DNA from: Campylobacter sp.
GTDB taxonomy: Bacteria; Campylobacterota; Campylobacteria; Campylobacterales; Campylobacteraceae
Length of the DNA stretch: 24,343 bases
Assembly (NCBI RefSeq): GCF_020024835.1
Contig: NZ_JAHHTD010000022.1
Coordinates: 1 to 24,343 of the forward strand
Reading direction: 5' to 3'
Below the pieces are notes generated by a model. The model worked only from the letters and a program-made list of their open reading frames with translations. It did not search any database and was not told the origin of the DNA. Shown piece after piece: positions 15,758 to 22,533 of this stretch. A program made the position numbers and the translations under genes. The number at the start of each line of letters is the position of its first letter. The stretch's first letter is position 1.

Positions 15758-16381
15758 TTAATTAAAATTAACAATACCTTGTGTAAAAAGCTTAACAATT
15801 TTTTGTGCATATGCTTTTTGTTGTTTTTTATTCATAGAAATTTGATTTGCAAATGTGCTTTGTATAAAAAAAGAACCTCTAAGCATAGCGCAAAAAGTAT
15901 GACTTAAAAATTTTGCATTTTTTGCTATGTCTTTATTTTCTTTTGAAAATCTTTGTTGGAGTATAAAATTTATATTTGTTTTGTTATCGCCTTTTAACCA
16001 TTTCATAAAATCTATTTTTTCATTATAAACTTCAGAGTATAAAAGTCTTGTTATGGCTATGGTTTTTGAGTTATTAAAAATTTCAAGATAAGCTAACGCA
16101 AAATAATATAAAAAATCTTCTAAATTATCATCATCTTTAGCTTGCATATGATCGTTAAAAATTTTTAAAAAGTGGTTTTGAGCAAAATCATTTAAAACAG
16201 CTTCAAATAACCCTTCTTTGTTTTTATAATGTTCATACACAGAAGAAAAAGAACCCCCAGTTTCTTTAATGATATCTTTAAGACTTGTTGATTCATAGCC
16301 ATTTTTTAAAAATGATTCTGCAGCGATTTGTTTTATTTTTTCAAGTCGCACTTGTGATTTTGAGCTAATTTTTTTATCCAT
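15758..16381 (-). CDS. cmeR: TetR-family transcriptional repressor CmeR
   Basis: CmeR represses cmeABC, and inducers such as bile salts relieve repression. The 207-residue protein has an N-terminal TetR DNA-binding domain: ESFLKNGYESTSLKDIIKETGGSFSSVYEHYKNKEGLFEAVL (about residues 22-63), with the classic helix-turn-helix ending in YxHYKNKEGL. A variable all-helical ligand domain follows. The identity comes from position between cmeA and the ccoG-like gene, and from the operator palindrome downstream. The ligand domain is well diverged from the C. jejuni protein as I remember it. No Shine-Dalgarno sequence is visible before the ATG, which begins two bases after the stop of the ccoG-like gene. 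It is therefore probably co-transcribed with, and translationally coupled to, that gene. Confidence 0.92.
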   Translation of the reverse strand: MDKKISSKSQVRLEKIKQIAAESFLKNGYESTSLKDIIKETGGSFSSVYEHYKNKEGLFEAVLNDFAQNHFLKIFNDHMQAKDDDNLEDFLYYFALAYLEIFNNSKTIAITRLLYSEVYNEKIDFMKWLKGDNKTNINFILQQRFSKENKDIAKNAKFLSHTFCAMLRGSFFIQSTFANQISMNKKQQKAYAQKIVKLFTQGIVNFN

Positions 16382-16383
16382 AT

Positions 16384-17748
16384 TTATTTATTATTTAATG
16401 AAGAATTTTTAGGATAAACAAAATTACTTTTTCTAAAAACGACTATTTTATCATCATCAAGTGCATAAGCTTTAATCACTATAGGAATAATACTATCCTT
16501 GCGATTATTATTTGCAAGTCTTTTTTTAGCTTTTAATACCACTATTTGTTTATTTTTTTCTCCAGCATTTAATACAAATGGCTTTTTAGGTTTTATAATT
16601 TCTAAACTTTCTTCCATATTGCTTAAATTTACATCAAAATAGTATTTATGTGGTTTATTATCTGTATTTTGAAATAAAAACACATAAGCATTAGTAACTT
16701 CTACTTCATTGTGAGTTTTTGTTATTTGATATAGTTCGCTTGAGCGATTAATATTTAAGAGCATATTTTCTTTTTTATTTCCCATTAGTGCTAGTATAGC
16801 AAATACAATGCACAAAATTATTAAATATCCAATCGTTCTAAATCTAAAATATTTTACCTTTTGTGTATTTTCTATAGCTTTAGCACTTGTCCAGCTAATT
16901 AAACTTGGACGATTAAATTTTGCTTGAACTTTAGAGCACGCATCAACACATTCAAGGCAATTAATACACTCAAGTTGCATACCTTGTCGTATATCTATGT
17001 GAGTTGGGCAAATTTTCACACAGGCTTCACATCCTATACATTCTCCTTGAGGAGGTTTTTTGTAAAGTTTTGTGTGCTTATTATATATTATCCCACCTCT
17101 TTTATCATTGTAGATTACTTGGATTGTGTTATTATCAAACATAACAGATTGGATTCTTGCATAAGGACATACGTAAATACAAAAGTTTTCAGCTAAATAA
17201 ACAATGTCAAAACTAAAAGCTAAAGAAGTGCAAAATAAAATTCCTAAAAGCAATAAATGATCTTTAGGATTTTGCATATAAGTAAAAAATTCTTCAGGTG
17301 GGATAAAATACCACAAAAAAGCACTCATCATAATAAGAGAAAACATATAAAATATCACAATACTTAAGATCTTTTTTATAAAAGATCCTTGTGCTATTTT
17401 TTGTTTATTTTCAACACTTTTATAAATTTTTAAAATTTTAGTTTGCAAAAGATCTCTGTAGATTACTCTAGCCATAGTTTGGGGACAAACCCATGCACAC
17501 CAAACTCTTCCTGCAAGTGTTGTTACAAAAAGTATCGTTAAAAATATACCCATAATTATAAAAGGCATAAGATATAATTCTTGTGTATTAAAAGCAACAA
17601 AAAATAAATTTAATTTTTTATGATCAAAACTTAGTAAGAAAAAATGATTTTCATTGATTTTAATAAAAGGTAGTAAAATAAAAATTATTATAGATACGAC
17701 ATAAGTTATATATCTTTTTTTAGTAAAATTTGTAACATAATTACTCAT
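16384..17748 (-). CDS. ccoG: CcoG-type membrane polyferredoxin (cytochrome oxidase accessory / cupric reductase family)
   Basis: The CcoG (RdxA/FixG) family consists of membrane proteins with [4Fe-4S] clusters that take part in cbb3 oxidase assembly, probably by reducing copper. The protein has about five membrane spans. Cysteine motifs CAWVCP (about residues 84-89) and CIYVCPY (190-196) follow spans, as in NapH-like proteins. Two clostridial ferredoxin motifs, CIGCEACVKICP and CINCLECVDAC (237-271), come next, then one more span and a C-terminal Ig-like FixG_C domain. I start at the ATG at 17748 (454 residues) rather than the TTG just before it, because AAAGGA then has normal spacing. In C. 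jejuni a gene of this kind (Cj0369c, from memory) sits beside cmeR, apart from the cco operon. A weak TATAAG at 17787-17792 could be its -10 box. Confidence 0.88.
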   Translation of the reverse strand: MSNYVTNFTKKRYITYVVSIIIFILLPFIKINENHFFLLSFDHKKLNLFFVAFNTQELYLMPFIIMGIFLTILFVTTLAGRVWCAWVCPQTMARVIYRDLLQTKILKIYKSVENKQKIAQGSFIKKILSIVIFYMFSLIMMSAFLWYFIPPEEFFTYMQNPKDHLLLLGILFCTSLAFSFDIVYLAENFCIYVCPYARIQSVMFDNNTIQVIYNDKRGGIIYNKHTKLYKKPPQGECIGCEACVKICPTHIDIRQGMQLECINCLECVDACSKVQAKFNRPSLISWTSAKAIENTQKVKYFRFRTIGYLIILCIVFAILALMGNKKENMLLNINRSSELYQITKTHNEVEVTNAYVFLFQNTDNKPHKYYFDVNLSNMEESLEIIKPKKPFVLNAGEKNKQIVVLKAKKRLANNNRKDSIIPIVIKAYALDDDKIVVFRKSNFVYPKNSSLNNK

Positions 17749-17872
17749 CAAGTATCCTTTATGGATTTAACTCATATAATTTTAATCTTATAAAAATTAA
17801 AACATTCTTTACTTTATATTACCAATAATTTATTTTTCATATACACCTTTACATTTGCTATCATAAATATGA

Positions 17873-17878
17873 TATAAT
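17873..17878 (+). promoter_or_regulatory. Extended -10 promoter element for rpsU
   Basis: TATAAT preceded directly by TGA (extended -10, TGn). A TTTACA 19 bases upstream (17848-17853) could serve as -35. Transcription would start near 17885, about 33 bases before the GTG start of rpsU. Confidence 0.6.
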
Positions 17879-17917
17879 CTCATTCCCCATAAATTTTAAT
17901 GAAAGGTGGTGAGGGTC

Positions 17918-18130
17918 GTGCCAGGAATTAAGGTGCATCCTAATGAGTCTTTTGATGAGGCATATAGAAAATTTAAAAAGCAAGTAGATAGGAATTTAGT
18001 TGTTACTGAAGTTCGTGCTAGAAGATTTTTCGAGCCTATGACTGAAATTCGTAAAAAACAGAAAATTTCAGCTCGTAAAAAAATGCTTAAAAGACTTTAT
18101 ATGCTTAGACGCTACGAGTCAAGACTCTAG
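17918..18130 (+). CDS. rpsU: 30S ribosomal protein S21
   Basis: S21 is a small basic protein of the 30S platform that helps start translation. The 70-residue protein begins MPGIKVHPNESFDEAYRKFKK and ends in a Lys/Arg-rich helix, as in C. jejuni S21. The start codon is GTG at 17918. The frame also opens with a GTG at 17906, but that would add VVRV before PGIKV and would place the start inside the AAAGGTGGTGAGG Shine-Dalgarno region. It is a single-gene unit with its own extended -10 promoter and a hairpin directly after the stop. GTG as start in such an abundant protein may set its expression level. Confidence 0.95.
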   Translation: MPGIKVHPNESFDEAYRKFKKQVDRNLVVTEVRARRFFEPMTEIRKKQKISARKKMLKRLYMLRRYESRL

Positions 18131-18138
18131 TATTAGCA

Positions 18139-18158
18139 AAAGCCGAGTGATCGGCTTT
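18139..18158 (+). terminator. Intrinsic terminator of rpsU
   Basis: AAAGCCGA (18139-18146) and TCGGCTTT (18151-18158) pair perfectly around GTGA, followed by a T-rich tail (TTATCTTA). The G+C core makes it stronger than most hairpins in this DNA. It starts 9 bases after the rpsU stop. Confidence 0.87.
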
Positions 18159-18171
18159 ATCTTAAAATATT

Positions 18172-18777
18172 ATGTTTTTTTCTATCTTAATCATTCATTT
18201 TTTTGGACTTTTATTACCAGGACCTGATTTTTTATTAGTGAGCTCTTATGCTTTGAAAAATGGTATTAAAAATGCTTTAAAAGCAAGCTTTGGCGTGAGT
18301 GTTGCTATGAGTGTTTGGATTATTTTTTCTATACTCGGATTAAGTGTAATATTTCATCAATTTCCATTTTTGCAAGTAGTTTTATCAAGTTGTGGTGCTT
18401 TTTATCTTTTATATTTAGCTTTTATTGTTTATAAAAATGCAAAAAATGGTAAATTAAAAATGCAATATATTTTTACATCTCCGTTTTTTAATGGATTTTT
18501 AACTAATTTATCAAATCCAAAAGCAATTTTTTACTTTGCTAGCGTATTTTCAAATTTTAATTTTGATACAATGCAAAATATTGTGTTTATTATGATGATA
18601 GTATTATTTTTAGAAACTCTTATATATTTTTCGCTTGTGAGTATTTTATTTTCAAATACTTTTATAGTTAAATTTTATGAGAAAAATTTAAAATCAATTG
18701 ATTATCTTAGTGCTTTTATATTTTTTATTTTTGCATTTTATATTTTGTTGGATAATTTATATTCTTTTGCTAAATAG
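18172..18777 (+). CDS. LysE/RhtB-family amino-acid exporter
   Basis: A 201-residue inner-membrane protein with about six hydrophobic spans. It carries the two family landmarks: LLPGPDF at residues 14-20 and NLSNPKAIFYFASVF in the middle. Members export amino acids such as lysine, threonine or homoserine lactone; the substrate here cannot be read. The ATG is 13 bases after the rpsU terminator stem, and I see no Shine-Dalgarno sequence before it (CTTAAAATATT). It may rely on weak initiation or on a promoter overlapping the terminator (TAAAAT at 18163-18168). The start is still likely because the PGPD motif must follow the first half-span. The A/T-rich codon use matches the neighbours. Confidence 0.86.
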   Translation: MFFSILIIHFFGLLLPGPDFLLVSSYALKNGIKNALKASFGVSVAMSVWIIFSILGLSVIFHQFPFLQVVLSSCGAFYLLYLAFIVYKNAKNGKLKMQYIFTSPFFNGFLTNLSNPKAIFYFASVFSNFNFDTMQNIVFIMMIVLFLETLIYFSLVSILFSNTFIVKFYEKNLKSIDYLSAFIFFIFAFYILLDNLYSFAK

Positions 18778-18840
18778 TGATTATTTTTTGTTAATATATT
18801 CATTAGGAAATTAAATTTTTATATTTATCTAGGAAGTATT

Positions 18841-19449
18841 ATGAAATACATAAAAACTATATTAAAACTTAGTATGATAAGCGGTATGGCTGCTATTAGC
18901 TCGGGTGCTTTGATTGCTTGTGGTGGGTCAAATACGGATTCAAATAGTGCTTTAAATCAAGCAAATACACAAGGTGCTTTTGTTATCATTGAAGAAACTG
19001 CACCAAATCAATACAAAATAAAAGATCAATTTCCAAGTGATGAAACTAGAGTTGTATTAAAGCAATTAGACGGCACTGAAAGAGTATTAAGCAAAGAAGA
19101 AATGGATAAGCTTATACAAGAAGAAGCTGCAAAAATTGATAATGGAACTTCAAATTTAACTAATCCTAATGGCACTCAAATGAGTAGCGGAGGACTTTCT
19201 TTAGGTGAAACATTGCTTGCAAGTGCAGCTGGAGCTATACTTGGTAGTTGGATTGGTTCAAAACTTTTTAATAATCAAAATTTTACTAATAGACAAAGAG
19301 GAGCTTTTTCTAATCAAAGTGCTTATCAACGAAGTGTAAATAGCTTTAATAAAGCTGGAGCGACTCCAAATTCTAGCACAGCTACTAAAAAATCTGGATT
19401 TTTTAGTGGTGGATCAAAAACTAGTTCCCAAAAATCTTTTAGTTCATAG
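18841..19449 (+). CDS. UPF0323 lipoprotein (Cj0371 family)
   Basis: A 202-residue lipoprotein. The signal peptide ends in lipobox LIAC (C27) followed by GG. An Asn/Ser-rich linker and a small folded region come next (AFVIIEETAPNQYKIKDQFPSDETRVVLKQ). A Gly-rich hydrophobic stretch, LLASAAGAILGSWIGSKLF (about residues 124-142), resembles a glycine-zipper segment, and the tail is rich in Ser, Asn and Gly with no clear fold. This matches the UPF0323 protein Cj0371 of C. jejuni, reported to affect motility and virulence traits (from memory). AGGAAG precedes the ATG. It begins the operon reaching 24258, and its partner directly downstream is the ATP-grasp enzyme, an arrangement like ygiB-ygiC of E. 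coli. Confidence 0.88.
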   Translation: MKYIKTILKLSMISGMAAISSGALIACGGSNTDSNSALNQANTQGAFVIIEETAPNQYKIKDQFPSDETRVVLKQLDGTERVLSKEEMDKLIQEEAAKIDNGTSNLTNPNGTQMSSGGLSLGETLLASAAGAILGSWIGSKLFNNQNFTNRQRGAFSNQSAYQRSVNSFNKAGATPNSSTATKKSGFFSGGSKTSSQKSFSS

Positions 19450-19463
19450 TTACAAGGAAAAAT

Positions 19464-20633
19464 ATGAAATTTTTAAAAGTAAATCCTTTGGAAAAATCTT
19501 ATTTAGATAAAATTGGTTTTTCGTGGCATACAGATACAGACGGAAGTGATTATTTAGATTCAAATTTAGTGTGTGTTAGTGAAGATGAAGTTAAGGCATA
19601 TTATGAAGCAGCTAATGAGCTTTATGATATGTTTGTAGCAGCAGCACAAGAGGTTATTGATAATAATCGTTTTGATGAACTTGGTATCCCATTTAATTTA
19701 GTAGAAGCTATAAAGATGAGTTGGGAAAATGAAGTGCATTGGCATTTATATGGGAGGTTTGATTTTGCAGGTGGTTTAGATGGACAGCCTATCAAACTTA
19801 TAGAATTTAATGCTGATACGCCAACATCTTTGTTTGAAAGTGCTATTTTGCAATGGGCTATTTTAAAACAAAATAATTTAGATGAAAGTTCTCAATTTAA
19901 TAATATTTATGAAGCTTTGAAAGATAATTTTAAAAGATTAGTTGTTTTAGATGAAGATATAAATGATTTTGAAAAGTATTATGAAGGTTGGAAAATTTTA
20001 TTCTCTTCTATTGCAGGTAGTGATGAGGATATGATTACAACAAAACTTTTAGCATATATTGCTCAAGAAGCAGGTTTTGAAAGTGAATTTTCCTATATTG
20101 ATGAGGTGGAATTTTCACCTGAGGGGATTTTCAAAAATGATGTTAATTTTGAATATTTTTTTAAATTAATACCTTGGGAAAGTATAGCTATAGAAGAGGG
20201 CGAACTTGCAATGCTTTTAACACAAATTATGCAAAATCAAAAAGCCATTATTTTAAATCCTGCTTATACTTTACTTTTTCAAAGTAAGGGCATAATGAAA
20301 ATTTTGTGGGAGCTTTATCCACATCATCATTTATTATTAGAAACAGATGATAAGCCTTTAATAGAAAAAAAATGTGTTAAAAAGCCGGTTTTTGGTAGAG
20401 AAGGTGCTAATATTTCTATTATAGAATCAAATGGTGATGTTAGTTTTCAAACAGATGGAGATTATAAAAATAATCGTTTTGTATATCAAGAATTTACCAA
20501 CTTCAATCAAAATGATAATATGTATTATCAAGCAGGAGTTTTCTTTGCTTATGAGGGTTGTGGTTTGGGTTTTAGAAAAGGAGGTCTCGTGCTTGATAAT
20601 TATTCTAAATTTGTAGGTCATATTGTAAAATGA
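19464..20633 (+). CDS. Glutathionylspermidine synthase-like ATP-grasp protein (YgiC/YjfC family)
   Basis: The 389-residue protein matches the synthetase half of glutathionylspermidine synthase, an ATP-grasp fold that joins glutathione and spermidine in E. coli. Visible landmarks are GFSWHTD near the N-terminus, LYGRFDFAG, KLIEFNADTPTSLFE (acid residues in the substrate and metal region), KPVFGREGANISI (the ATP-grasp glycine loop) and a C-terminal VFFAYEGCGLGFRKGG. The N-terminal amidase domain of the bifunctional E. coli enzyme is absent. Members of this short subfamily (YgiC, YjfC) need not make glutathionylspermidine, and a peptide-ligase role on another target is possible. AAGGAAA lies before the ATG, and the stop overlaps the next start (ATGA). 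Confidence 0.88.
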   Translation: MKFLKVNPLEKSYLDKIGFSWHTDTDGSDYLDSNLVCVSEDEVKAYYEAANELYDMFVAAAQEVIDNNRFDELGIPFNLVEAIKMSWENEVHWHLYGRFDFAGGLDGQPIKLIEFNADTPTSLFESAILQWAILKQNNLDESSQFNNIYEALKDNFKRLVVLDEDINDFEKYYEGWKILFSSIAGSDEDMITTKLLAYIAQEAGFESEFSYIDEVEFSPEGIFKNDVNFEYFFKLIPWESIAIEEGELAMLLTQIMQNQKAIILNPAYTLLFQSKGIMKILWELYPHHHLLLETDDKPLIEKKCVKKPVFGREGANISIIESNGDVSFQTDGDYKNNRFVYQEFTNFNQNDNMYYQAGVFFAYEGCGLGFRKGGLVLDNYSKFVGHIVK

Positions 20634-21562
20634 AAATAGTGTGTCTTGATGCTTCCACTTTAGGAGGGGCAGATTTATCGATTTTTAAAGAATTTGGCGA
20701 GCTAGAAGTTTATGATTTAACTTCAAAAGAAGATGTTATTGCAAGAATTTCTAATGCTCAAGTGGTGATGATTAATAAAATAATCATCGATAAAGAAGTG
20801 ATGGATCAAACAAATTTAAAGCTTATTTTGCAACTTAGCACAGGTGTTAATAACATTGATATGTCTTATGCAAAACAAAAAGGTATAGTGGTTAAAAATG
20901 CTGTTGGGTATTCTACTAAAAGTGTTTTAGGCCACACTTTTGCTTTAATATTAGCTTTTTTAAATCATATTCCATATTATGATAAATGGAGTAAAGAGGG
21001 AAAATGGTGTAAAAGCCCTATATTTACGGATTTTAGTAGAACTTTGCATTCTTTAGATGGAAAAAAACATGGTATTATAGGACTTGGAACTATAGGAAAA
21101 GAAGTCGCACAAACTTCTATGCTTTTTGGATCTAGTGTGTATTATTATTCTACTTCGGGTGCTAATTTTGATAAACAATACAAAAAAGTAAGTCTTGAAG
21201 AGCTTTTAACAATATGTGATGTAATCAGTATCCACGCACCTTTAAATGAAAAAACTAAGAATTTAATTACAAAAAAAGAATTAAAACTTCTTAAAGATGG
21301 AGCAATTTTGATTAATGTGGGTCGTGGTGGTATAATCAATGAAGATGATTTAGCTTGGGCTATAGACGCAAAAAATATTAAGGCTGGGCTTGATGTGCTA
21401 GAGATTGAACCTATGATAAAAAATCATTCTTTATCTCAAATAAAAAATAAAGAAAATTTAATTATTACTCCACATATTGCTTGGGCTAGTGCAGAGTCTA
21501 TTCAAAATTTAATTCAAATAGTGTATAAAAATTTTAAGGAGTATATGGAAAATGGCAAATGA
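20630..21562 (+). CDS. D-isomer-specific 2-hydroxyacid dehydrogenase
   Basis: A 310-residue NAD(P)-dependent dehydrogenase that interconverts 2-keto acids and D-2-hydroxy acids. The Rossmann motif is GLGTIGKEVA (residues 151-160). The catalytic set is R232 in NVGRGGIINE, E260 in LDVLEIEP and H282 in TPHIAWAS. The strand after the Rossmann loop reads VYYYSTSG, without the usual Asp that selects NAD, so NADP(H) use or relaxed cofactor choice is possible; this is inference. The substrate (glycerate, hydroxypyruvate, lactate or other) cannot be told. The start overlaps the preceding gene by 4 bases and the end overlaps the YajQ family gene by 11, so it is translated as part of a compact operon. 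Confidence 0.92.
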   Translation: MKIVCLDASTLGGADLSIFKEFGELEVYDLTSKEDVIARISNAQVVMINKIIIDKEVMDQTNLKLILQLSTGVNNIDMSYAKQKGIVVKNAVGYSTKSVLGHTFALILAFLNHIPYYDKWSKEGKWCKSPIFTDFSRTLHSLDGKKHGIIGLGTIGKEVAQTSMLFGSSVYYYSTSGANFDKQYKKVSLEELLTICDVISIHAPLNEKTKNLITKKELKLLKDGAILINVGRGGIINEDDLAWAIDAKNIKAGLDVLEIEPMIKNHSLSQIKNKENLIITPHIAWASAESIQNLIQIVYKNFKEYMENGK

Positions 21563-22043
21563 ACATAGCTTTGATATAAGTGGAGAGATTGATAAGCAAG
21601 AATTAAAAAATGCTTTAGAGCAAGCTAAAAAAGAACTAGATAGTAGATATGATTTAAAAGGTATTAAAAGCGATATAGAGCTTAATGAAAAAGAAAGCAT
21701 TTATAAGCTTGTTTGTTCTAGTGAGGCTAAAATTGAAGTCTTAAAAGATATAATTATTTCAAAACTTATTAAAAGAGGGATTAATCCTAATGGCATTAAG
21801 GAGTTAAATAAAGAAAGTGGGGCCAATTTTAGATTGGCCTTAAAAGTTAATGATGCCATTGACGCAGATAGTGCTAAAAAAATTAATAAAGCTATAAAAG
21901 ATAGTAAATTAAAAGTAAGCTCAAGCATAAGAGGAAATGAGATTAGAGTAGTTGGAAAGCAAATTGATGATTTGCAAAGCGTAATGAAGGTAGTAAAAGA
22001 TTTAAATTTAGAATTAAATCTTAGTTTTAAAAATTTAAAATGA
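21552..22043 (+). CDS. YajQ-family nucleotide-binding protein
   Basis: A 163-residue protein of the YajQ (UPF0234) family, known to bind nucleotides; in Xanthomonas and Pseudomonas a member binds cyclic di-GMP. It shows the family pattern throughout: HSFDISGEIDKQELKNALEQ at the start, SRYDLKGI, ISKLIKRGINPNGIKE, KINKAIKDSKLKV and IRGNEIRVVGKQIDDLQ near the end. It has the normal length for the family. AAGGAG lies ten bases before the ATG, inside the end of the dehydrogenase gene. The stop overlaps the next start (ATGA). Confidence 0.94.
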   Translation: MANEHSFDISGEIDKQELKNALEQAKKELDSRYDLKGIKSDIELNEKESIYKLVCSSEAKIEVLKDIIISKLIKRGINPNGIKELNKESGANFRLALKVNDAIDADSAKKINKAIKDSKLKVSSSIRGNEIRVVGKQIDDLQSVMKVVKDLNLELNLSFKNLK

Positions 22044-22525
22044 AAAATATTTTAAAACAGGTATTTTTATTTTTTTTATGTATATTTTTAAGCTCGTGTG
22101 CTTTAAAAAATAAGATAAATTCACAGAGTGTTTTTGTTGTTTTGAAAACTCCGCAAATTAAATTTGCAGATTATGGTTTTTTGTATGAAAAAAATAAATC
22201 AATCATAATGGAGCTTTACAATACTTCCAAACCAGTGCTAGAATTAAAAATTACGGATAAAATTTGTATTAATGGCGTGTGTTATTTAAAGCAAAATTTT
22301 AATAAGAAGTTTTTTAATTACGAGTATTATGGTGATTTTTTACAAGAACTTATTAGCAAAAAACAGCTTTATAAAGGAAAAAATACAACCTTAACACCTT
22401 GTGGATTTAGTCAAAGATTAATGAGTAAAAACTATGATATTTTTTATGAAGTTTGTGATAATAATATGAGTTTTATAGATAAACAATCAAAGATTAAATT
22501 TAGTATAGTTTATACTAGTAATTAA
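22040..22525 (+). CDS. Small lipoprotein of unknown function
   Basis: A 161-residue protein with a strong signal peptide and lipobox FLSSC (C20), so it should be lipidated and attached to an envelope membrane. The mature part has three blocks I cannot assign: QSVFVVLKTPQIKFADYGF, a Cys-containing ITDKICINGVCYLKQ (two cysteines seven residues apart by eye), and TPCGFSQRLMSKNYDIFYEVCDNN. The four mature-part cysteines (ICINGVC, PCG, EVCD) suggest disulfides in the periplasm. It matches the place of a lipoprotein gene in this C. jejuni operon (Cj0375, from memory). It overlaps the YajQ family gene by 4 bases and is followed after 8 bases by the AAA+ gene. Confidence 0.8.
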   Translation: MKNILKQVFLFFLCIFLSSCALKNKINSQSVFVVLKTPQIKFADYGFLYEKNKSIIMELYNTSKPVLELKITDKICINGVCYLKQNFNKKFFNYEYYGDFLQELISKKQLYKGKNTTLTPCGFSQRLMSKNYDIFYEVCDNNMSFIDKQSKIKFSIVYTSN

Positions 22526-22533
22526 AGGAAAAA

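Noticed and set aside
16924..17196. Plus-strand frame of 90 codons opposite the ferredoxin motifs of the ccoG-like gene
   Set aside because: Antisense shadow; the cysteine motifs on the minus strand show which strand is coding.
20427..20621. Short overlapping frames on both strands at the end of the ATP-grasp gene
   Set aside because: Low-complexity frames nested in a well-supported gene, with no ribosome binding sites.
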